From Salipiger mucosus DSM 16094 (GTDB lineage Bacteria; Pseudomonadota; Alphaproteobacteria; Rhodobacterales; Rhodobacteraceae), in contig NZ_KE557275.1 in the NCBI RefSeq assembly GCF_000442255.1, positions 381,590-423,528 on the forward strand: DNA of 41,939 nucleotides, in the 5' to 3' direction. Of this stretch, positions 16,956 to 23,440 are shown piece after piece. The notes under the pieces were generated by a model. It saw nothing but the letters and a program-made list of their open reading frames with translations, did no database searches and was not told the DNA's origin. Made by a program: the position numbers and the translations under genes. How positions within the stretch are numbered: position 1 is the stretch's first letter; every line of letters starts with the position of its first letter.

Positions 16956-18614
16956 ATGCCGCGTATGCCGAGCGCCGACGAGCAGTTGATGCTGGAAATG
17001 CTGAACCGGGCAAGGGCCGATCCCACCGGGGAATACGTCCACCTGGTCACGAATGCCAATGCCCCCATCCAGAACGCCCTTGATTTCTTCGGAACGGACC
17101 TTTCGCTGCTCCAGACGCAGCTGGACGGCTATTCCTCGCAGGCGCCGCTGGCCTGGGACGGGCTGCTCGCGGACTCCGCGCGCACCCATAACCAGCTGAT
17201 GATCGATTTCGACACCCAGAGCCACAACCTCCCGGACGAGCCCGGTCTCCTCGACCGGATCGCGAACGCGGGATACGGCTCGATTCGGTCTGTCAGCGAG
17301 AACCTGTACACCTTCGGCCAGAACATCCTGCACGCGCATGCGGGCTTCTTCATCGACTGGGGCGAAACCCCCACCGGCATCCAGGATCCGGCGGGCCACC
17401 GCGAGAACATCATGAACGCGGTCTTCACCGAAGTCGGGATCTCGGTCATCCGTGAAAGCGATGCCGAGACCGACGTGGGCCCCTTCGTCATCACGCAGCA
17501 TCTCGGCACGACCTGGGAATACGCGCCGCAGCTTCTGGGCGTGGTCATCGACGACGCCGACGGCGATGCCTTCTACGACGTGGGCGAGGGCATGGGCGGC
17601 GTGACCGTTACGGCCACTGGCACGGCCGGCACCTTCACCACCACGACCTGGGCCGCGGGTGGCTACCAGATGGAACTGCCCGCCGGGCAGTACACGGTCG
17701 TCTTCTCGGGCGGTGGCCTCGACGGCCAGGTGACCGAAACGGTCACGATCCGGGGCGCGAACGTCAAGCTCGACGCCGAGGCGGATGAGGCGACCCCCGG
17801 TCCGACGCCGGGAGCCGACACGCTGACCGGCACCGCGGGCAACGACATGATCGAGGGCATGGGCGGCAACGACGTGCTCATGGGCGGCGCCGGCAACGAC
17901 ACGCTGATGGGCGGCAGCGGGAACGACACGCTCCGGCCCGGCTCCGGCAGCGACATGCTCGACGGCGGGTCCGGCAACGACCTCGCGGACTACTCCGCCG
18001 CGGCGGGCCGGGTGCTGGTCGACCTGTTGGCCGACGTCTCGGACGCGGGATATGCCCGTTTCTACGATGTGGGTGCAGCGCAGGGCGATCAGTACGAAAA
18101 TATCAGCAACGTTCTCTCGGGCGACTATTCCGACCAGCTCCGTGGCGACAACGACGACAACCGCCTCGATGGCGGGCTCGGTTGGGACCGGGTCTACGGC
18201 CGCCAGGGCGACGACACGCTGATGGGCGAGCTCGGTGGCGACGCGCTCTACGGCAACGCCGGCGCGGACGTGATGTCCGGCGGCGACCAGGCCGGCGTCC
18301 GCGACCGTTTCATCTACTTCAACATGTCCGAAACCGGCGTCGGCGCGGGCAACCGGGACATCATCACCGACTTCGTCGCTGGCGAGGACCGGATCGAGAT
18401 CTCGCGCTTCGACGCCGACACCACGCAGGGGTTCAAGCAGTCGTTCGACTTCATCGGAAGCGACGCCTTCTCCGGCACGGCGGGCGAGCTGCGCTACGGC
18501 CAGACCTCGAACGCGACCATCGTCATGGGCGACGTCGACGGCGATGGCGCTGCCGATTTCGAGATCCAGCTGACCGGTGTCATGGACCTCGGCGCGAGCG
18601 ACTTCCTGATCTGA
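16956..18614 (+). CDS. Secreted CAP-domain protein with B-type domain and RTX C-terminus
   Basis: A 552-residue protein. Residues ~5-175 form a CAP (SCP/PR-1) domain, seen in NRARADPTGEY, then HNQLMIDF, SENLYTFGQN and the signature GHRENIMNAVFTEVGI. Residues ~190-270 look like an SdrD/Cna-type B domain: VVIDDADGDAFYDVGEGMGG, then ELPAGQYTVVFSGGG. A proline-rich linker leads to RTX repeats (GTAGNDMIEGMGG), then the cassette shared with its neighbours. Bacterial CAP proteins are extracellular and mostly of unknown activity. No signal peptide is present, so type I secretion is expected. AGGAG lies seven bases before ATG 16956, the best ribosome site in this group, so the start is secure. Confidence 0.92.
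   Translation: MPRMPSADEQLMLEMLNRARADPTGEYVHLVTNANAPIQNALDFFGTDLSLLQTQLDGYSSQAPLAWDGLLADSARTHNQLMIDFDTQSHNLPDEPGLLDRIANAGYGSIRSVSENLYTFGQNILHAHAGFFIDWGETPTGIQDPAGHRENIMNAVFTEVGISVIRESDAETDVGPFVITQHLGTTWEYAPQLLGVVIDDADGDAFYDVGEGMGGVTVTATGTAGTFTTTTWAAGGYQMELPAGQYTVVFSGGGLDGQVTETVTIRGANVKLDAEADEATPGPTPGADTLTGTAGNDMIEGMGGNDVLMGGAGNDTLMGGSGNDTLRPGSGSDMLDGGSGNDLADYSAAAGRVLVDLLADVSDAGYARFYDVGAAQGDQYENISNVLSGDYSDQLRGDNDDNRLDGGLGWDRVYGRQGDDTLMGELGGDALYGNAGADVMSGGDQAGVRDRFIYFNMSETGVGAGNRDIITDFVAGEDRIEISRFDADTTQGFKQSFDFIGSDAFSGTAGELRYGQTSNATIVMGDVDGDGAADFEIQLTGVMDLGASDFLI
18006..18614 (+). repeat. Shared RTX C-terminal cassette, copy 3
   Basis: Third copy of the export cassette. It matches copies 1 and 4 through most of its length; the ending reads QTSNATIVMGDVDGDGAADF instead of the QADxDGDG pattern seen in the others. 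Confidence 0.8.
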
Positions 18615-18642
18615 AAAAGCCCGCTGGCACGGTCAGCTTTTT
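18614..18642 (+). terminator. Possible terminator after the CAP-RTX gene
   Basis: AAAAAGC (18614-18620) and GCTTTTT (18636-18642) are perfect complements beginning at the stop codon, and the right arm doubles as a T-run. The 15-base loop contains a CTG/CAG pair. It suggests that the next RTX gene has its own promoter. The GCCTG-ATATTA-CAGGC repeat at 18742-18757, in an AT-rich patch, would be a candidate operator. Confidence 0.45.
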
Positions 18643-18776
18643 CTTGCCTCGCACGGCGGAGCCGGTAACCTCCGCCGCGCGAAAGTGTCGGGTCGACCGG
18701 GTATCTCCCCCACCTGGAATGTCCTGAAATACTAATCAATTGCCTGATATTACAGGCGTTTCAAGAGGGTCTTCCC

Positions 18777-19352
18777 ATGACAACATACACGCTCCAGGGC
18801 TACGGCATCCAGTTTCCCGCAGATGATGGCCCCACCATCTCCGTAGGGTCCGCGACCGTCCAGTTCGTCATGGCCGACAGGACCGACGGCTTCCGGTATT
18901 CGATCTCCGACACCGAGGATTTCAGCCTGCCGGAGGTCGATATCGTCCCGACGGGGCCGATTTACAACCTCGTCGTCGACGGGGTCCGCTACACACAGGA
19001 AGACTTCGAACCCTTCTCGTTTTCGCTCGGGCAGGCGAACTGGTCGGGCGGCACGACCTACATCCTCAGCATCGACCTGGAGTCCGACCCCGATGACTTC
19101 GAGCGGGTCTTCGCGATCGGCGGGGCCGATCTGCCGAACTTCTCCTCCCCGGGGCAGGTGGACAACTTCCTGGATTCGATCACCTACCTCGACGCGGCCG
19201 GCGGCGCCTTCGCGCCCGGCACGCTGATCTCCTTCGCCGGCCTGCTCGACGTCGCGGTGACCCAGAACGACTCGATCGTGGGGACCGCGGACAGCGACCT
19301 GCTCGAAGGGGGGCGCCGGCAACGACACGATCAATCCGCTGTCGAACGATAG
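18777..19352 (+). CDS. RTX protein 4, N-terminal part (frameshifted)
   Basis: The first 191 codons of a gene that is split by a one-base shift. Residues 1-~175 form a domain I do not recognise (TYTLQGYGIQFPADDG, then SIDLESDPDDFERVF). At the end it reaches the first RTX repeat (DLLEGG), then runs into out-of-frame RRQRHDQSAVER and a stop. Read one frame over from the six-G run at 19308-19313, the text continues GGAGNDTINPLSNDSEDI, exactly the expected RTX sequence, and joins the 3' part. The restored protein would be about 889 residues. GAGGG lies 7 bases before ATG 18777. No signal peptide is seen. The break could be a real mutation, slippage-based switching, or a sequence error. Confidence 0.75.
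   Translation: MTTYTLQGYGIQFPADDGPTISVGSATVQFVMADRTDGFRYSISDTEDFSLPEVDIVPTGPIYNLVVDGVRYTQEDFEPFSFSLGQANWSGGTTYILSIDLESDPDDFERVFAIGGADLPNFSSPGQVDNFLDSITYLDAAGGAFAPGTLISFAGLLDVAVTQNDSIVGTADSDLLEGGRRQRHDQSAVER
19308..19313 (+). other. Six-G run at the frameshift in RTX gene 4
   Basis: The sequence GAA-GGGGGG-CGCCGGC contains six G. Five would keep EGGAGND in frame. All codons on both sides keep coding character, so the extra base is the only visible defect. Confidence 0.8.
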
Positions 19353-19365
19353 CGAGGACATCATC

Positions 19366-21447
19366 GTGCCCGGCGGCGGCAACGACCGGGTGATCCTGTC
19401 CAACGCAACGCCTTCCAGCTACTACCAGCTGGACTACTCGACGATCGCGACGCCGATCAGCGTCACGGTGAACACGCCCGCCAACACCGCCACCATCACC
19501 GGCTCCGGCGCCGGGACAGACACCATCGTCGACATCGCGCGGCCGGTGGGCGATGGCTTTGGCGGTCTCGAGATCATGGGGACCACGGCGGGCGACACCT
19601 TCGACGTGACCACCTCGACGGACGACTTCATCGGCGTGAACCCGGGCGCCGGCAACGACGTCATCAACGCCACGCTGGCCGAGTACTCGAACCTGCGCAT
19701 CACCTACGACTGGGTCGGCCAGTCGGCGGGAGCCTCCACCGGAATCGTCGCGAACCTGAACACCGGCATCGTGTCGCAGGACGGCTACGGCGGCCGCGAC
19801 ACGATCAACGCGACCGGCGAGGGCCGGATCGAGCTGCAGGGCACCGACTACGCCGACCGCATGACCGGCTCGAACGGGGATGACCGCTTCATCACCCGCA
19901 ACGGCAATGACACCGTGGACGGCCTCGGCGGGCGCGACCTCGTCCGCTACGACCGGCGGCAGGTCGACCAGGTCAACGTGAACCTCACCGAGGGCGAGGC
20001 CGTCGGCAGCTGGGATGGCGTGACCTTCGTCGACACGCTCGCGAGCATCGAGGACGCGCGCGGTTCGCGCGACGGCAACGACATTCTGATCGGCTCGCTG
20101 GCCGACAACCGGCTCGAAGGGCGCGGCGGCAACGACACGCTCGAAGGCCGCGGCGGCGAGGACCAGCTTCTCGGCGGCATCGGCAACGACCTCTATGTCG
20201 TCGATGGCAGCGAGGCCGAGGGCGTGGTCCGCATCTTCGACGACGGCGGCGTCAACATCCTGCGTCTGCTCGACGGGCCGGGCCCGGATGCCGAGGACTT
20301 CTACATCAACGACGCGGGCGACCTGATCCGCACGTCCTACCATGGCCACGTGACCGAGATCTACGGCGGGACCGACTCGGTGCAATACGTGCAGTGGTCG
20401 AACGCCGACCAGTCGACCGTGGCGCCGCGCCAGCTGATCATCACCGACATGGGCGACGCGGTGAACAGCGCCTATGCCTTTGTCGGCACGCGGCAGAACG
20501 ACTCGGTCGTCGCGGCCGATGTCTCGGGCTCGGTCGAGGCCGAGATCTATGTCAGCGCAGGCGATGACAGCGTCACGGCGAGCGACAACCACACCGCCTA
20601 CACCTTCCTCGGCACCGGCAACGACAGCTTCACCGGCGGTACGGCCGCTGACTGGGTCCGCGGCCAGGAGGGCAACGACCTCATGGATGCCGGCGCCGGC
20701 AACGACACCCTCTGGGGCGAGGACGGCAACGACACGCTGCTCGGGGGCGCGGGGAACGACCTGCTGTATGCGCATGGTTCGGGCGCCGATGTCATCGACG
20801 GCGGGGCGGGCGTGGACTGGCTGGACTACAACATGGCCGACGGCCGGGTGCTGGTCGATTTGCAGCAGGACGTCAGCGGCCAGGCCTATGCCCGCTTCTT
20901 CACGCAGGGCGCCGCCTCGGGTGACACCTTCGCGGGGATCGAGAACGTCATGGGCGGCGCCTTCGCCGACAACCTGCGCGGCGACGCGGGGACGAACGTG
21001 CTCGAGGGCGGCGGCGTCTCCGACCGGCTCTACGGCCGGGCGGGCGACGACGTGCTCATGGGCGGCACCGGGGCCGACGCGCTTTACGGAAACCTCGGGG
21101 CGGACACCATGACCGGCGGCGACGACGAAGGCCGTCGCGACCGCTACATCTACTTCCAGACCGAGGAGTCGGGCACCGGCGCCGGCAACCGCGACATCAT
21201 CACCGATTTCGTCGCGGGCGAAGACCGGATCGAGCTGTCGCGCTTCGACGCGGACACGACCCAGGGCTTCAAGCAGGCCTTCGACTTCATCGGCGACGAT
21301 GCCTTCAGCGCGGCGGGGCAGCTTGGCTACCGGCACGAGGGCGGCAATACCATCGTGCAGGCGGACTTCGACGGGGACGGCGCGGCCGACTTCGAGATCG
21401 AGCTGACCGGCGTGATGGACCTCACCGAGGCCGACTTCCTGATCTGA
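19366..21447 (+). CDS. RTX protein 4, C-terminal part
   Basis: The 3' part of the split gene; true coding sequence resumes at about 19312, and 19366 is only the first possible start codon (GTG) in this frame. It encodes ~690 residues of repeat-rich, acidic protein. Spaced RTX blocks occur at GSNGDDRFITRNGND, GRGGNDTLEGRGGED and AGAGNDTLWGEDGND. Between them are less regular beta-rich segments (NLNTGIVSQDGYGGRDT, then VNLTEGEAVGSWDGV). The last ~200 residues are the shared cassette ending ELTGVMDLTEADFLI. No enzymatic motif was recognised. Alone it lacks a plausible ribosome site, so it is probably expressed only as part of the full gene. A strong two-way terminator follows at 21456. Confidence 0.8.
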   Translation: MPGGGNDRVILSNATPSSYYQLDYSTIATPISVTVNTPANTATITGSGAGTDTIVDIARPVGDGFGGLEIMGTTAGDTFDVTTSTDDFIGVNPGAGNDVINATLAEYSNLRITYDWVGQSAGASTGIVANLNTGIVSQDGYGGRDTINATGEGRIELQGTDYADRMTGSNGDDRFITRNGNDTVDGLGGRDLVRYDRRQVDQVNVNLTEGEAVGSWDGVTFVDTLASIEDARGSRDGNDILIGSLADNRLEGRGGNDTLEGRGGEDQLLGGIGNDLYVVDGSEAEGVVRIFDDGGVNILRLLDGPGPDAEDFYINDAGDLIRTSYHGHVTEIYGGTDSVQYVQWSNADQSTVAPRQLIITDMGDAVNSAYAFVGTRQNDSVVAADVSGSVEAEIYVSAGDDSVTASDNHTAYTFLGTGNDSFTGGTAADWVRGQEGNDLMDAGAGNDTLWGEDGNDTLLGGAGNDLLYAHGSGADVIDGGAGVDWLDYNMADGRVLVDLQQDVSGQAYARFFTQGAASGDTFAGIENVMGGAFADNLRGDAGTNVLEGGGVSDRLYGRAGDDVLMGGTGADALYGNLGADTMTGGDDEGRRDRYIYFQTEESGTGAGNRDIITDFVAGEDRIELSRFDADTTQGFKQAFDFIGDDAFSAAGQLGYRHEGGNTIVQADFDGDGAADFEIELTGVMDLTEADFLI
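20842..21447 (+). repeat. Shared RTX C-terminal cassette, copy 4
   Basis: Fourth copy of the export cassette. It matches copy 2 closely over the last ~60 codons (QLGYRHEGG onward) and copy 1 in the GGGVSDRLYGR segment, which suggests past exchange between copies. Confidence 0.8.
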
Positions 21448-21455
21448 CAAAGCCA

Positions 21456-21482
21456 AAGGGGCCGCGCAATGCGCGGCCCCTT
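21456..21482. terminator. Bidirectional terminator between RTX gene 4 and leuA
   Basis: The stem GGGGCCGCGC (21458-21467) pairs perfectly with GCGCGGCCCC (21471-21480) around AAT, extended by AA/TT to 12 bp. The two genes converge here. On the minus strand the stem is followed by TTTGGCTTTG, a fair T-rich tail for leuA; on the plus strand the tail is short (TTCGATTCT). Confidence 0.85.
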
Positions 21483-21523
21483 CGATTCTGCATGGCGGCG
21501 GGGTGATCCCGGCGCCAGAGCCG

Positions 21524-23092
21524 TCAGCTCACGTCCTTGTAGCTGATTTCCTTGACGTCGCCGCCGGTCTTGCTGCGGCGGACGTAGAGGCGGTTGAGCG
21601 CGTTCACGTAGGCCCGCGCCGAGGCGACGACCGTGTCGGTGTCGGCCGACTGGCCGGTCGCGATCTTGCCGTCCTCTTCCAGCCGGACCGAGACGGTGGC
21701 CTGCGCGTCGGTGCCCTCGGTCACCGCGTGCACCTGGTAGAGCTGCAGCCGCGCCTCGTTCGGGTAGAGCTTGCGCACCGCCTTGAAGGTGGCGTCCACC
21801 GGGCCGTCGCCCTCTTCGGTGGTCGTCATGGTCTCGCCGCCGACCTCCATCTCGAGCGTCGCCTCGGCCGGACCGCCGGTGCCGCAGGCGACCCTGAGCG
21901 ACACGATGTCGAGGTGGTTGGCCTGCTCGTCGGCCATGGTCGCGGTCACGAGGGCAAGAATGTCCTCGTCGTAGACTTCCTTCTTGCGGTCGGCGAGTTC
22001 CTTGAACCGCACGAAGGTATCCTTGAGCTGGTTGTCCCCGAGCTCGACGCCGAGGTCCTTGAGCTTGGCACGCAGCGCGGCGCGGCCCGAGTGCTTGCCC
22101 ATGACGAGGCTGGTCGCCGCAAGGCCCACGTCCTCGGGGCGCATGATCTCGAAGGTCTCGGCGTTCTTGAGCATGCCGTCCTGGTGGATACCGGATTCAT
22201 GCGCGAAGGCGTTCTTGCCGACGATGGCCTTGTTGTACTGCACCGGGAAGCCCGAGACCGTGCTCACGCGGCGCGAGATCTGCATGATCTTGCGCGTGTC
22301 GATGCCGGTGTCGAAGGGGATGATGTCGCCGCGCGTGCGCATGGCCATCACCACTTCCTCGAGCGCGGTGTTGCCGGCGCGTTCGCCGAGACCGTTGATC
22401 GTGCACTCGATCTGGCGTGCGCCGCCCTCGACCGCGGCGAGCGCGTTGGCCGTCGCCATGCCGAGGTCGTTGTGGCAGTGGGTCGAGAAGATCACCTCGT
22501 CGGCGCCCGGCACGGTGGCGATCAGGCGGCGGATGAGGTCGGCCGATTCCACCGGCGCGGTATAGCCCACGGTGTCGGGGATGTTGATCGTGGTGGCACC
22601 GGCCTTGATCGCGATCTCGACCACGCGGCAGAGGTAGTCCCACTCGGTCCGGGTCGCGTCCATCGGCGACCACTGCACGTTGTCGCAGATGTTGCGGGCG
22701 TGGGTCACCGTCTCGTGGATGCGCTCGGCCATCTCGTCCATGGTGAGGTCGGGAATGGCGCGGTGCAGCGGCGAGGTGCCGATGAAGGTGTGGATGCGCG
22801 GGCGCGGCGCCGCCTTGATCGCTTCCCAGCAGCGGTCGATGTCGGCGGGCTGCGCGCGGGCGAGGCCGCAGATCACCGACTCGCGGCTGCGCTTGGCGAT
22901 CTCGTTCACGGCGGCAAAGTCACCCTCGGAGGCGATGGGAAAGCCTGCCTCGATGATGTCGACGCCCATGTCCTCGAGCATCTCCGCGATCTCGAGCTTT
23001 TCCTCGTGGGTCATGGTGGCGCCGGGCGATTGCTCGCCGTCGCGAAGCGTCGTGTCGAAGATGAACACGCGGTCTTTGGTCTGGTCTGTCAT
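21524..23092 (-). CDS. leuA: 2-isopropylmalate synthase
   Basis: A 522-residue enzyme of the first committed step of leucine synthesis: acetyl-CoA plus 2-oxoisovalerate gives 2-isopropylmalate. The catalytic TIM barrel begins FIFDTTLRDGEQSPGA and includes the metal ligands in STHCHNDLGMATANAL, then INGLGERAGNTALEEV, both synthase signatures. KNAFAHESGIHQDGMLK lies in the subdomain. The C-terminal ~130 residues form the leucine-sensing regulatory domain (DNQLKDTFVRFKELADRKK, then the repeated beta-alpha unit). Family-typical length. AAGAGA precedes the ATG. Upstream is a Leu-rich short reading frame with overlapping stems, so leucine-linked attenuation is likely in addition to allosteric feedback. 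Confidence 0.97.
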   Translation of the reverse strand: MTDQTKDRVFIFDTTLRDGEQSPGATMTHEEKLEIAEMLEDMGVDIIEAGFPIASEGDFAAVNEIAKRSRESVICGLARAQPADIDRCWEAIKAAPRPRIHTFIGTSPLHRAIPDLTMDEMAERIHETVTHARNICDNVQWSPMDATRTEWDYLCRVVEIAIKAGATTINIPDTVGYTAPVESADLIRRLIATVPGADEVIFSTHCHNDLGMATANALAAVEGGARQIECTINGLGERAGNTALEEVVMAMRTRGDIIPFDTGIDTRKIMQISRRVSTVSGFPVQYNKAIVGKNAFAHESGIHQDGMLKNAETFEIMRPEDVGLAATSLVMGKHSGRAALRAKLKDLGVELGDNQLKDTFVRFKELADRKKEVYDEDILALVTATMADEQANHLDIVSLRVACGTGGPAEATLEMEVGGETMTTTEEGDGPVDATFKAVRKLYPNEARLQLYQVHAVTEGTDAQATVSVRLEEDGKIATGQSADTDTVVASARAYVNALNRLYVRRSKTGGDVKEISYKDVS

Positions 23093-23134
23093 GGTCTGAT
23101 CTCTTGTCGGTCTTCGTCCTGGGGTCCCGGTCGG

Positions 23135-23195
23135 GTCTCGACGGCGCGAAACGTTCTTCCTCTGAGCGGTCGCGCCGAGACGCCGCGCTCAGAGG
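23135..23195 (-). promoter_or_regulatory. leuA attenuator-like leader with alternative stems
   Basis: Two stems exclude each other. Stem A pairs 23186-23195 (which overlaps the leader stop codon) with 23159-23168, a perfect 10 bp (CCTCTGAGCG). Stem B pairs 23170-23181, inside the loop of A, with 23135-23149: 12 bp with a 3-base bulge. A ribosome stalled at the Leu codons versus one at the stop would shift the choice. No T-run follows either stem, so the output (termination, Rho, or access to the leuA start) is open. Confidence 0.6.
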
Positions 23196-23278
23196 CGGGT
23201 TAGGAGAAGACGCAGGCCAGCCGACGCCGTCGCGCGGGATGCGCGAGCAGGGAACGTGGTATGGCCAAGGGTCATCAT
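23189..23278 (-). CDS. Leucine-rich leader peptide of leuA
   Basis: A 29-codon frame with two adjacent ATGs (23278 and 23275), ending in GLRLLLTRL and TGA at 23189-23191. Six of 29 residues are leucine, five of them in the last eight, with codons CTG, CTT, CTC, CTA and CTC; CTA is scarce in this GC-rich DNA. The stop codon lies inside the 5' arm of a perfect 10-bp stem, the usual design of an amino-acid attenuator. No ribosome site precedes the ATG. A -10-like TATATT sits so close that the transcript probably begins at or within two bases of the ATG, as I recall for the trp leader of Sinorhizobium. leuA starts 96 bases after the leader stop. Confidence 0.75.
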   Translation of the reverse strand: MMTLGHTTFPARASRATASAGLRLLLTRL

Positions 23279-23286
23279 GAGGGCGG

Positions 23287-23314
23287 AATATACGCACTCA
23301 CGGTTAAATGAAAA
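23287..23314 (-). promoter_or_regulatory. Candidate promoter of the leuA leader
   Basis: On the minus strand TTTTCA (23309-23314) and TATATT (23287-23292) are 16 bases apart, in the only AT-rich patch of the 348-base gap. The predicted transcript start is around 23279-23280, essentially at the leader ATG. The rest of the gap towards the plus-strand gene (23315-23440) shows no further clear feature. Confidence 0.5.
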
Positions 23315-23440
23315 CCGCAAAAGGTGAGATTCTTGCCGGAATTCCACGCCGCGCCGCGGCATCCGCGCCGGCCGGGGGTTGAGCGGCCGCGCGTCTGCGG
23401 CATACTCGGGCCGCGGGGGCGCAAGGCAGGCGGGGATCAG

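Noticed and set aside
19180-21456. Long minus-strand open frame over RTX gene 4
   Set aside because: Antisense shadow of RTX repeats (regular valine/alanine/aspartate pattern), with no motif of its own.
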